A DNA stretch of 64,000 bases from Leptolyngbya sp. PCC 6406 (GCF_000332095.2 NZ_KI913951.1:1-64000); one strand, 5' to 3'; positions 17,678 to 26,535 are shown, counted from the stretch's first letter. Notes: a model not told the origin generated them from the sequence alone. Made by a program: numbers and translations.

Positions 17678-19427
17678 TTAGGCAGCGGGCTGCCGCAAAC
17701 GGCCTGATGCATCAACCGCTAGAGTGGGCAAGCGGGGAATGCGGGTATGACAGTCAAATAATAGCCCGAGTTCTCGCAAGTCTTGACGCTGATTGAGAAT
17801 CGCCTGCGCCAGCAAGGCCGAATCCTTTAAGTTATCCGGCGTTAATAACCTATCCACACGGGTAAAAAACTCTATAGCATCTGGAGGTTGTTGATAGGCC
17901 CAAACCCAAACAGGAACCTTTTGCTCAATTACTTCAAAGAGCAACTTGGCTAAATCTAATTTATCCTCCGGTAAAGCAGTCCAGAACTTAAAAATGAGTT
18001 TCTGGCACAGTGCCCCGTTCATCAGATCATCACTGAAAGATTGCGTACAGAAAACATGACTAGTACAAATCTCTTTTAGAGACTGTAGTTGCTGAAGTCT
18101 AGCCTTCAAATCTTCAATCCATTCCTCAGACCATTCCGGATCTTGCAAACGGTCTAAAGAACGCACTACTGTATTACGAGAAAGTTCCCAAAGCCTTTTA
18201 AAATTAGTAACTGGTCCTCGACTCCTTGATTGGATCTGCCAATTATGCACTGGCTCTCCCCAATGCTGCCAAGACAGGAAAATCTCTACTATCTTCACCT
18301 TCCCTGCACGGGGAACCACCTTAGATAGAAACTTACCTACCTCGTCTATAGAACATTGAGTATCAGGTTCAAAATAATCGGTTCTCGGAGTCTCACCAGG
18401 CAAGTGAAGTTCCACCATCAACCTGACATTATCAGCCTCCTTACCGTCTTCAACTACTCCCGAAGCAGCGACTGGTTCCAAAGTGACCAACAGATATCCT
18501 CGCGGCGATGAACTGGGCTCAACGCCTAGTTCTGATGCAGTTTCGGGAGGCTTATGCACCTCATACCAGGTCTGTAGCGCCGAGGTCACGATGAAATCGG
18601 CTTCCTCTTCTGAAACCTGATTAGCCTTGTCGATGAGACGCTTCACCCAAGCCAACGCCAGATCTTGATCATCTTGCCTCACCAGAAATGTCCTCAAAGC
18701 TTCTAGCGTTGCGATCAGCCCAAGCAAATCCCGTTTATCGGCAATTAGAACATCCTCTAAAGCCACTTTTAGAAAGGCTAATTCAGGCTCCTGAAAACAG
18801 GCGAAAAGCCCATCCCAGAACCTAGTTTCAATTTGCGGGGCGATTTTTTTAGCACCTAGGATACTGGGATTGGGATCAAACTTAGCCAGAATTTGGAAAG
18901 CAAAGGCGCTGGCGTGCGCCGAAGCTTGTCGGTGACGGTCAGGCTCAGGCCCATACTTAGCGGCATCATTTTTGCCATCAATGAGATCCGAGATCCCCCG
19001 AATCACGATAGAAGAGACCTTTGGGCTCGCATAGACAGCTCTAGAGAAACCATATCCTTCCATCTCAACTGCAATCGCATCGCTGAAGTCTGTTTCCAGA
19101 AGCTTAAAAGTAGATGATTGTGTAGAGGCAACCACCTTTTCTCCAGCCGCGATCGGTTGCACCCAAACTTCTGGAACTGGCTCAGGTTGTTCTGTTAGTC
19201 GCTCCAGCCAATCAGGTTTACGGGCTTCTGCCCGAGCCCGCGACACTAGCGCATAAGAACTTTGGGCTTCATTTCGCCGAGTCTTAAATTCTTGGGCATC
19301 AACCTTACCAGACTCGTATCCACACACTTTAGTCGCTGCCACGACATGACCAATATCGACGTCCTTGATGCCACCTGCAATGCCTACAAACAAAACTACT
19401 TGAGGCTGAAAATGGTCGATAGCGTAA
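17678..19427 (-). pseudogene. Nucleoside phosphorylase-VMAP effector, 3' part (interrupted by ISL3)
   Basis: The fragment starts inside a nucleoside-phosphorylase (PNP/UDP) domain: DHFQPQVVLFVGIAGGIKD, then AVEMEGYGFSRAVY and the active-site-type VIRGISDLIDGKNDAAK. A helical linker of about 90 residues follows, then a VMAP-C-type region with VKIVEIFLSWQHWGEP, VHNWQIQ, NTVVRSLDRLQ and a C-terminal catalytic-like or sensor segment ending in PAA. Joined to 20837-21048 across the ISL3 element, the frame is restored exactly (1962 nt, 653 aa). In such systems the PNP-like domain is the proposed effector or nucleotide sensor. As it stands the protein cannot be made whole. Confidence 0.85.
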
Positions 19428-19435
19428 CTAGTTTC

Positions 19436-20836
19436 GGCTCTTCCGGTCTGGCTATGGTGTTTCAAAAGGAAATACCCACGGCAACAAAGCTCTTAACTTG
19501 AAATTGTCAAAATTGCCAAAGCCATAACCTAATCTCTTGATCAACTTAAGCTTGTTATTTATTCCCTCCACAACCCCATTAGTTATTCTCAGTTCAAAGT
19601 ATGATGTCACCTCATCAAACCATCGTTTAATCGTGCCACAACTCTGATTGAAAAATGTCGATGAATCCGCCATCCAGTCCAGTAACTTTAACGTCCCTTC
19701 TGCCCAATTCTCGAAGGATTCAAAGATTTCTCTGAACTCTTCTTTCAATCGATGCATCGTTGCTAATTTAGGGGATACTTCGCTCACTTCTATGAGCTTC
19801 TTCTTCTGTTTCTCATTCAAATTCCCTTCGTTCTTTAGTAACGCATACTTACTGCCATTAAGACCCTCTATGACGCGCTCCCTCTCAGCCTTTTTTGCGA
19901 TCTTCTTGGCCGCTCTCTTCTCCGCTTTCCGTTCGTTATCTAACTCCTCATTGACGAGTTTGGTGACATGGAATCTATCCGCGACAATGGTCGCATTCGG
20001 CATCATCTCTTTTACCAAACTTTGGTAGGGCTTCCACAGGTCTATGCTCACCCCTTCAATCCCCTCAAGCACCTCTGGTCCCCATTGGCTAAGGACTTGG
20101 CGCAATCCCTCTTGTGTTCGTGAGGGTAGAAGGGTGATCGGCTGGTGCGTCTCTAGGTTCACTAGCACCCCATAATAGTTACCCTGACCTTTGACGACCG
20201 CTATCTCGTCTATCCCGAGATATCTAATCGGTTCTGGGCTCTCGGGTAAATACGCCTTTCCGGCATCCTTTATCATCGTCTCAATCTGCTCGTCACTCAG
20301 CCCTGTCCGAGCCGCCACACTGTGAATGCTACTCCCTAACACTTGGCCGACAATCTGCTTCGCTAGCCGCTGCGTATACAACCGCCTTTTCTTAACAAAG
20401 GCCAGTTCTTCGCTAAACACTTGTCCACATTCCTGGCACCAAAACTGGCGGCGATTGACTCGCAACACTACGGGCTGTTGATTCCACGGCAAATCCTCAA
20501 TGTTATACCGATGATTCTCATGCAAATGACGACTTCGCTTCCCACACCGGGGACACTCTGCATCTCGGCGGGTGGGGCTAATTACAAAAAATAGCCCCAC
20601 CCCATCTATCATTGTCATATCCTCTACTTTTGTCTCAGGAAGACCCAGTAGCTCTGTCAATTGCCTCGCGTCAGATTCTGTGATCATGGCGCTCACCCAT
20701 ATATGGCGACTTTCTCTCACCCTTTAATTCTAGCCAATCCCTTGTATATCAAACACTTCACGCCTTTCTAGCGTTTATTTCTCTCTCCATTTCCCCTGCT
20801 CAGTAGCCCTTTGTCCATAGCCAGACCGGAAGAGCC
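19436..20836 (-). mobile_element. ISL3-family insertion sequence, complete
   Basis: A 1401-bp element with perfect 22-bp terminal inverted repeats (outer part GGCTCTTCCGGTCTGGC) and a perfect 8-bp target duplication CTAGTTTC at 19428-19435 and 20837-20844. The 8-bp duplication is the ISL3 norm. Perfect ends and an undecayed host frame point to a recent insertion. Confidence 0.95.
19452..20720 (-). CDS. ISL3 family transposase
   Basis: A 422-residue transposase. Two zinc-binding knuckles (CPRCGKRSRHLHENH and FWCQECGQVFSEE) precede the helix-turn-helix and the DDE catalytic core, where the first Asp lies in YLGIDEIAVVKGQGNYYGV. The C-terminus has the family motif TNGVVEGINNKLKLIKR. It appears intact. 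Start at 20720; a later ATG at MITESDAR is also possible. Confidence 0.93.
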   Translation of the reverse strand: MRESRHIWVSAMITESDARQLTELLGLPETKVEDMTMIDGVGLFFVISPTRRDAECPRCGKRSRHLHENHRYNIEDLPWNQQPVVLRVNRRQFWCQECGQVFSEELAFVKKRRLYTQRLAKQIVGQVLGSSIHSVAARTGLSDEQIETMIKDAGKAYLPESPEPIRYLGIDEIAVVKGQGNYYGVLVNLETHQPITLLPSRTQEGLRQVLSQWGPEVLEGIEGVSIDLWKPYQSLVKEMMPNATIVADRFHVTKLVNEELDNERKAEKRAAKKIAKKAERERVIEGLNGSKYALLKNEGNLNEKQKKKLIEVSEVSPKLATMHRLKEEFREIFESFENWAEGTLKLLDWMADSSTFFNQSCGTIKRWFDEVTSYFELRITNGVVEGINNKLKLIKRLGYGFGNFDNFKLRALLPWVFPFETP

Positions 20837-21048
20837 CTAGTTTCTATCGCAGCATCAACATTCCCAGCACCAATCTCCACGATCCCGACTTCCCATGTCC
20901 GACCATTAGCGGTAAACTCACCACGCTCATACACTGTTTGACGGACTGGATGAATCACCTCTTCACAATTACTCAAAAAGGCACGAACAGCCTCATACTC
21001 GACTCGCAATGCAGTGAGAATTACCGCCTTTAGGGTTTCCTGAGCCAT
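20837..21048 (-). pseudogene. Nucleoside phosphorylase-VMAP effector, 5' part
   Basis: This is the N-terminus of the interrupted gene: MAQETLKAVILTALRVEYEA is the first strand and helix of a nucleoside-phosphorylase fold, and WEVGIVEIGAGNVDAAIET is the second glycine-rich strand. After that point the frame enters ISL3 sequence. The codons of the 8-bp target duplication join in frame to the part at 17678-19427. The start faces the divergent membrane-protein gene at 21191. Confidence 0.85.
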
Positions 21049-21190
21049 AGATTCAGTCGATCAATTTTTGACATGGGTTCACAGTCGCTACATTTTACTC
21101 TGCCCCAATTCAGGACATTTTCATGATGTTTGATGCGAATATGCAGTAGACAGGCAAAATAGAGCTGTGGTTTCGCCACCATTAAGGATA

Positions 21191-21745
21191 ATGGATCCAA
21201 AAGAGCAGACATTACAAATTTTGTTGGAAGAATATCGGGTCTTGAAGGCCGAGCAGGCCAGCCGAATTGGCTTTCGGGATAATCTACTGTACGTCACGCT
21301 TGGCCTGTTTGGGGCGATCTCCTCCTTTGCCCTCTCCAACAGTAGCGGCCACCACGCTTTTCTGGTCATTCCCTGGGTGTGCATTGTCATGGGTTGGACC
21401 TATGTAGTGAACGACGAGAAGATTTCCGCGATCGGTGCTCATATCCGCTACACCCTGGAGGGAAGGATCTCCGCTCTTGTCGGCGGCTCGGCAGATAACC
21501 AACATCTATTCAGTTGGGAAGCTTCTCACCGCAGCGATCCTCGTCGCAAAAGCCGCAAGTATCTTCAACTCTTCGTTGATGAGGTAGCCTTCGTTTTTTC
21601 TGGTTTAACCGCGTTAGTTGTCTTTTGGCTCTTCTCAACTCAAGTCTCGACATTTGCAATTTTGCTGTCTGCGATCGAAGCCAGTTTGCTCATTGGCTTA
21701 GGCATCAAAATCGCCATCTATGCCGACCTTACTGAGGGGCACTGA
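21191..21745 (+). CDS. Membrane protein of unknown function next to conflict genes
   Basis: Started at MDPKEQTLQILLEEYRVLKA (21191) it has 184 residues. An N-terminal helix is followed by two close membrane segments (LLYVTLGLFGAISSFALS and FLVIPWVCIVMGWTYVV), a soluble loop with a conserved-looking HSDPRRKSRK-type stretch, and two C-terminal membrane segments. Proteins of this type recur beside cyanobacterial conflict and caspase genes, but I know of no assigned function. It is divergent from the effector gene and could be its membrane anchor or immunity partner (inference). Confidence 0.6.
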   Translation: MDPKEQTLQILLEEYRVLKAEQASRIGFRDNLLYVTLGLFGAISSFALSNSSGHHAFLVIPWVCIVMGWTYVVNDEKISAIGAHIRYTLEGRISALVGGSADNQHLFSWEASHRSDPRRKSRKYLQLFVDEVAFVFSGLTALVVFWLFSTQVSTFAILLSAIEASLLIGLGIKIAIYADLTEGH

Positions 21746-21922
21746 GTCAAGTATTAAGAAGCTAAAACCTCCTTCAAAATTTGATCGCCTGACGGCGATG
21801 AGGAAACGGCAACCTGGTACCCCCGTAAAAAATCGCCAGAGGGCTCTAGCGAAGCGGCACGAAGTGCTAGGAAAAAGGGAGAAAGAGCTATTTAGTCCAC
21901 CTTGCGGGAAGCCGCAAAGCGT

Positions 21923-22744
21923 CTACGGGGCAACACAGACAACTCGAAAACTGAGAAAGGAGTCGCGGTCATCGGGACCGTAGTTGCCGCGATAGGCAGA
22001 ACGGCAAAGCCTCGGAAGGCCGACCCAGGAACCGCCGCGTAGAACGCGCCTAGATGAGTTATCATCTTCAATCCAGATACTGCCATCGGTAGGGGCATCG
22101 TTGTAATTACCGTGCCATTGATCAGCACACCACTCCCAGACATTACCGTGCATGTCGTGGAGTCCCCAACGGTTAGGGGGATAATTCCCTACAGATGTCG
22201 TTTGATTCACCTGTCTGCCATAGTTCGCCAATTCCGCTGTGAGCTGTGGCCCAAAGTGATAAGCCGTCGTCGTCTCAGCTCGGCAGGCATATTCCCATTG
22301 GGCTTCGCTGGGCAGGTGATAATGCTTCCCCGTGCGCTTGGAGAGGCGCTGGCAAAACTCCGTAGCCTGCTCGCAACTCACCTGCTCCACGGGCAGGTCA
22401 TCCCCTTTGAATTTAGATGGGTCAGGATCTAGATCTACCGCCTCCCGCTCGTATCCTGCCACCACTCGCCACTGAGCCTGGGTCACGGGATAGCGTCCCA
22501 TCAAAAACGCCGACACTTTGACTAAATGTCGGGGACGTTCATTATCTTCGCCATCTAGCTCATCCGCTGGTGCCCCCATCGTGAACTCGCCAGCGGGAAT
22601 CAGCATCAGCGTCAGCGTGACACTATCCCCCAGGTCTTGGGTATGGCTCTGGTTGGTGCAGGGGTAGCGATGCAGGGTGAGATTTTCGGCAGCGGTAGCC
22701 ACAGCATTCCCTTTGAACGACTCATGACTTCGAGGGTAGCCCAC
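21923..22744 (-). CDS. FGE-sulfatase/CLec domain protein, diversified copy 4
   Basis: A 273-residue protein with LMLIPAGEFTMGAPADELDG, GRYPVTQAQWRVVAGYE, YHLPSEAQWEYACRAETTT and MHGNVWEWCADQWHGNYND, then RRVLRGGSW, a variable block at 21953-22024 and SFRVVCVAP. It lacks the tail seen in copies 1 and 2 and differs from them elsewhere in the fold, so it is an older duplicate. The position corresponding to Gly in GFRVVC is Ser. The N-terminal 40 residues are unique and could be a short linker from a lost fusion partner. Confidence 0.84.
   Translation of the reverse strand: MGYPRSHESFKGNAVATAAENLTLHRYPCTNQSHTQDLGDSVTLTLMLIPAGEFTMGAPADELDGEDNERPRHLVKVSAFLMGRYPVTQAQWRVVAGYEREAVDLDPDPSKFKGDDLPVEQVSCEQATEFCQRLSKRTGKHYHLPSEAQWEYACRAETTTAYHFGPQLTAELANYGRQVNQTTSVGNYPPNRWGLHDMHGNVWEWCADQWHGNYNDAPTDGSIWIEDDNSSRRVLRGGSWVGLPRLCRSAYRGNYGPDDRDSFLSFRVVCVAP
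21953..22024 (-). other. Hypervariable block (putative DGR VR) of FGE copy 4
   Basis: A 72-nt segment between the Trp codon and the SF codons. Variable codons are GTC GGC CTT, AGG CTT TGC, TAT, GGC AAC TAC GGT, GAT GAC and GAC TCC TTT CTC. The length is identical to the other three blocks. Confidence 0.62.
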
Positions 22745-22855
22745 TCAGACCTGATGCTCAACTTTGGCATGGTGAGCGATCGCATCAACCTAGATCAAGT
22801 GCGGTGGTTGGTAGCCAGACACTCATCCCTCTCTCAGTCGGGTATCAACGTAAGG

Positions 22856-23242
22856 TCACCAAGGCAACCAACGCCGAGTATTTTTAGAAACTTGTCTGAC
22901 TGATGTAACAATCCGATCATTGACATCATCTTGGCTTTCACCGCCAATTGTGCCGACCTGTCGTTCCAATTCGTTGGCCGCCAAACTCTCATTCACCATG
23001 TAGGCTTCCTGCGCCGCTTGGGGCAGCGTCTCCCGACACCCCTTCTTAGCCCCGGTTTCGCGATATAGATCGTTGACAGTACAGTCAAACAATTCCCGCG
23101 TCTCTTCAACGACCGAGCGCTGAAAAACGTCCCCAGCGCCACCGTTATCCCAGATCGACTGGGTGAATCGCTTATTGACGATAGCCCCATCAACTCGCTT
23201 ACGCTGCGGGGCTAGTGCTTGGGAGTCGCCGATCAAGTCCAA
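22856..23242 (-). CDS. Hypothetical protein (128 aa), accessory-genome type
   Basis: A soluble 128-residue protein with FQRSVVEETRELFDCTVNDL, a basic turn (ETGAKKGCRETLPQ) and a helical segment AAQEAYMVNESLAANELER, ending in NTRRWLPW. I recall similar uncharacterised proteins on cyanobacterial plasmids but cannot name a domain. It is divergent from the protelomerase-like gene, with about 170 bases of A-rich sequence between them, so it may be part of the same replicon-maintenance region. Confidence 0.55.
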   Translation of the reverse strand: MDLIGDSQALAPQRKRVDGAIVNKRFTQSIWDNGGAGDVFQRSVVEETRELFDCTVNDLYRETGAKKGCRETLPQAAQEAYMVNESLAANELERQVGTIGGESQDDVNDRIVTSVRQVSKNTRRWLPW

Positions 23243-23413
23243 TTGGGAGGCAGTCTCTTCCTGGTTGCTGGCTTCGCTCTTCCACTAGTTCAAAAACCCC
23301 ATCCGCTTCCTCTCTTTCTGGGGGGGCAAATAAGGGTTCAAATATCTTCAATTCTATCTTGACTAAAGAAAAGAAAGTTATATAATCAAGAAACGCAAGA
23401 CAGGAAAGATAAG

Positions 23414-25489
23414 ATGCCAACATCTCAAATACTGGCAGAACACTGGCTCCAGTCTGCTGAAAACTGCGGCTCTACCCAATGGCTGAAGCAGTTCATTCGC
23501 TGCTATGTGGCGGAACTCCAGGGGGGACAACTCGGTGCTGAAGGGTTTGCCGAAGCGTTGGAGCAGGAATTCGCCAGCCGGATGCTCACGACCCCGGCCC
23601 AACAGAAGAACTATCGCTCTAACGTGGTTCAGGCGATCAAGGTCTTTGACCCTGACCACCCCGCGATCGCATTAGTCTCCCTCTCGACAGAGCAATACCG
23701 CATCCTCAACGACCAGCAGCGGGAACGCCTTGCCGATCGCGAAACTCGATTCATCACCAGTGCCGAGGCTGAGGCCATCGTAGACCGGGGAACACAGCTC
23801 ATTCATCGGGCGGAATGGTCAGAGGTGGGGGCTGGACTCGCTGTCCTTATCGGGCGGCGCATCAGTGAAATTGTGCTCTCAACTTTTTCGCTGAAATCAC
23901 CCTGGAGCTTGCAGTTTAGCCAGATGGCGAAGAAGCAGGGGACTCAGAACATCGCCATTGAGATTCCCACCCTGGCACCGGCCCAGACGGTGCTGGCTGC
24001 CATCGAGCGCCTACAGCAGGGACTCGGAACTGAGGCATTGAGGCTCCAGGGGTTGGCAGAGCGACAGGCAAAGCAGAAGGTGAATCAGCTCTACAGTGGG
24101 GCGATCGCTGATAAGTGCAACGAGCATTTCAGTGACCTGGTACCGGCCAGAACCGATAAGGAAAATCTCTACACCCACATCTTTAGGGCAGTTTATGCCA
24201 CGATTGCCGCCCACTGGTACTGTCCGCCCTCAGTACCGGAACATCAGTTTAAGGCGGAGATTCAGGGCCATTTCACGATCACTCAGGAAGGCAAAAAGCT
24301 GCCGAACTATGCGGCCCGATCCAATTACGACGACTATGCCATTGGCGATGGTCAAGGTAATCGCGATGGGCGATTAGGCATCAAGTTAGGCCAGGTCTCG
24401 AATCTGGACATCATTGAGGCATTCCGCCATCCAAAAGACTCCCCCGATCAGCCTGCGGTGGTTGAGGAGCAGATAGAGACTGAAATCGCCCCAGAGATCA
24501 CCTCAGAGGTCACCTCAGCACTGGCCCCAGAGCACCCGGATGAGACGAACCCGAATGAATCGCCCACAGCACTGAACCCCCAGGAAGCACCCCCCATGAC
24601 TGAAGCCGATGCCACGAAGCCGACGACCAAGCGCCCCAGTGTCTATGCGGACGATTTGGAGCGCATCACCGACCTGATGGCCCACCAAGGGATTACGGGC
24701 ACCACGGCGGATGTGATCCATGCCCTGGTGGCGGAGGTTGAAACCCAGAGAGCCCAGGCGGAACGACAGGACGTGCAAACGGCGGGGGAGTTTGCCCAGG
24801 CCATTAACTGGTTTACCCAGGAAATTGAAACGCTGCGGCGGCAGTATCACACCCTGGAGCAGGAGCACCGGACATTAGCGTCGCAGCCAGCGGACGGGGA
24901 GGAGGTCACGGCCTTGAAGACCCGTAATGCCCAGCTAGAGGCCCGCAATACGGAACTAGCGGCTGATCTGGAGGAAACGCGATCGCAACTCAATGCCATC
25001 CAAAATTTACTGGGGGGGATTCGCAGCGACACCCGTTCCCAGCCGGAAAAGCCGTCCGCACCTGCCCCAGAACAGTCCGCCCCCAAACCGACACCTGCGC
25101 CCCCAGACCAGCCGGTGACCCGTCACTCCCCCCCACCCAAAACCGAGGGGGTTTCCCGCCACTCCGATCGCGCCGACTCGACAGACAAGATTGCCGATGT
25201 CATTGATGCCATTATCAAGTGGAATACGGCCCAGGAGCGCCCAGAGCAGCGCTTACGCATCTCGTTTCCTTCAATCCGCAGTCTGGCAGTCTTGGTGGGG
25301 GCCAGTTACCTCCCCGCCATCAAGGAGGTGATCGCTGAGAAGCAGGCCGAGATTGATGAAATCCACGAGCGCTATATGATTGGCAGTCGGCATAATCGCA
25401 GTGTGCCGGACAAAGATGCGGTGCTTCAGGCGATCGCCTGCGATTACCTTGGGATTCCCAACTGGCAAGAGGCAACTTACGTTAATTAA
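23414..25489 (+). CDS. Protelomerase/telomere-resolvase-like tyrosine recombinase
   Basis: A 691-residue protein. Residues about 1-330 carry a core with the residue order of tyrosine recombinases: Arg in LIGRRISEIVLST (about 149), a Lys-rich turn FSQMAKKQG (about 173), HIFRAVYATIA (His255/Arg258), GH at about 285 and tyrosines in NYAARSNYDDYAIGDG. This layout matches protelomerase-family proteins annotated on cyanobacterial plasmids. Protelomerases cut palindromic sites and seal hairpin ends of linear replicons. The rest is an acidic/Pro-rich linker, a coiled coil (about 420-540) and a C-terminal helical domain. I saw no long palindrome next to it, so a plain site-specific recombinase remains possible. 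Confidence 0.6.
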   Translation: MPTSQILAEHWLQSAENCGSTQWLKQFIRCYVAELQGGQLGAEGFAEALEQEFASRMLTTPAQQKNYRSNVVQAIKVFDPDHPAIALVSLSTEQYRILNDQQRERLADRETRFITSAEAEAIVDRGTQLIHRAEWSEVGAGLAVLIGRRISEIVLSTFSLKSPWSLQFSQMAKKQGTQNIAIEIPTLAPAQTVLAAIERLQQGLGTEALRLQGLAERQAKQKVNQLYSGAIADKCNEHFSDLVPARTDKENLYTHIFRAVYATIAAHWYCPPSVPEHQFKAEIQGHFTITQEGKKLPNYAARSNYDDYAIGDGQGNRDGRLGIKLGQVSNLDIIEAFRHPKDSPDQPAVVEEQIETEIAPEITSEVTSALAPEHPDETNPNESPTALNPQEAPPMTEADATKPTTKRPSVYADDLERITDLMAHQGITGTTADVIHALVAEVETQRAQAERQDVQTAGEFAQAINWFTQEIETLRRQYHTLEQEHRTLASQPADGEEVTALKTRNAQLEARNTELAADLEETRSQLNAIQNLLGGIRSDTRSQPEKPSAPAPEQSAPKPTPAPPDQPVTRHSPPPKTEGVSRHSDRADSTDKIADVIDAIIKWNTAQERPEQRLRISFPSIRSLAVLVGASYLPAIKEVIAEKQAEIDEIHERYMIGSRHNRSVPDKDAVLQAIACDYLGIPNWQEATYVN

Positions 25490-25499
25490 CGGAATTATC

Positions 25500-26080
25500 A
25501 TGGCTGAGGTCTTACAAACATTTACCCCAGATTGGATATCACCCCCTGGTGACACCATTGCTGACTTAATTGAGGAATGGGAATGGAGCCAAGTTGATCT
25601 GGCAAAGCGACTAGGCTTTACGCCCAAGCATGTGAGCCTACTGATCAACGGCAAGGCTTCGATCACCGAGGAAACAGCGCTCAAGCTTGAAAGTGTCTTG
25701 GGGGGGAGTGCAAGCTTCTGGCTTAGGCGGGAAGCGCAGTACCGCGCCAAAATCGCAGAGCAAGAAGCGGAAACGAACTGGCAACAGCCGATCCCTGGGC
25801 GAGTGAATTCTTGATTCCCTCTGAATATGAAGCTGAATTGCCTAGCCTCAAATCAAAGCAATCGGTTAGTGAGTTCGCTGATAGGTTGGGAATCCATCCA
25901 GCAATTGCGGTCGGGCGATTACAGCATGATGAGGTAACTCCGATGAAGTGGATGAATGACTTCAAAGTACGGTGCGATGGGGTCTTTGTTCCGTTGAACC
26001 AGCAGCCTATCGATGATTTTGACCAAGCTGTAACTCATGTGCTGGATAAAAACCATGAGCTGTATGAGCACCTGTCCTGA
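25500..26080 (+). pseudogene. HTH-ImmA/IrrE antitoxin-like gene with internal deletion
   Basis: From the ATG at 25500 the product begins like the HigA/ImmA-IrrE addiction antitoxins: TFTPDWISPPGDTIADLIEE, DLAKRLGFTPKHVSLLING, SITEETALKLE. After about 98 residues the frame ends in a TGA near 25814. In a shifted frame the far C-terminus of the same family appears (WASEFLIPSEYEAELP, then LGIHPAIAVGRLQHDE). The central metallopeptidase domain with HExxH, normally about 230 residues, is missing. The last part (DDFDQAVTHVLDKNHELYEH) looks like the end of a Phd-type antitoxin instead. I read this as a deletion that fused two antitoxin genes. Confidence 0.7.
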
Positions 26081-26184
26081 TGCGGTATTTGACGGTCAAG
26101 AAAGTGCTGATTTTGCACAACCGCGTAATTCAACAAACAGGAGGGGGTTCTGGAGCAACCTGCATTCCGCGAATTGACAAATAA
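26080..26184 (+). pseudogene. Doc (death-on-curing) toxin, truncated
   Basis: The ATG overlaps the preceding stop (ATGA type). The start MRYLTVKKVLILHNRVIQQT followed by GGGSG is the typical Doc/Fic-like toxin N-terminus. The expected continuation with the catalytic HPFxDGN motif is absent; from about 26159 the sequence is a transposon-derived element. Only 34 codons remain, so no active toxin is made. Confidence 0.7.
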
Positions 26185-26395
26185 TCTTGAATGTGTATTG
26201 TGTCCCGGCTGTCCGAAAGTATTGAGGAATAGCGATCTCAGTTTTCAGAACCTGTCGTCCGAATGTTTACGAAATGTAAAGTCGCAACTTAGCTCGGCGA
26301 ATCACTGGTTTCTGAAATCCTCTGTCAGAGAGGCTTTCAGCTATCGACCAAGATGATTCACAAAAATAAATAATCGTCAACCTGCGGAACGTAGG
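26159..26395. mobile_element. Short non-autonomous element related to the IS1634 copy
   Basis: The outer ends (CCTGCATTCCGCGAATTGACA and, inverted, GTCAACCTGCGGAACGTAGG) match the terminal repeats of the IS1634-family element at 51466-53184 with a few mismatches. Only about 237 bp lie between the outer ends and no transposase is present, as in a MITE or an internally deleted copy. It interrupts doc. A clean target duplication is not visible. Confidence 0.55.
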
Positions 26396-26535
26396 CTCAA
26401 CAGGGAGAGAATGGCATTGACCACCTCGTAGAGGTTGACGGTGCGGAGTCGTCCAGTGGTTTTAGGGGCTGGCAACAGCGTTGAGAGCAGTTTCCACTGG
26501 TCAACAGTGAGATTGCTAGCGTAATCTAAAGTCAT
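26396..26535 (-). pseudogene. IS5-family transposase N-terminal fragment
   Basis: Reading from the ATG at 26535, MTLDYASNLTVDQWKLLSTL, LPAPKTTGRLRTVNLYEVVN and AILSLLS match the DUF4096-type N-terminal domain of IS5-family transposases. The frame ends where the short element at 26159-26395 begins. The catalytic domain is missing. Confidence 0.65.

Noticed and set aside
24643-24660. A YADD tetrapeptide (as in reverse transcriptases) within the protelomerase-like protein
   Set aside because: It lies in a disordered linker before a coiled coil, with none of the other reverse-transcriptase motifs around it. It is not the missing DGR enzyme.
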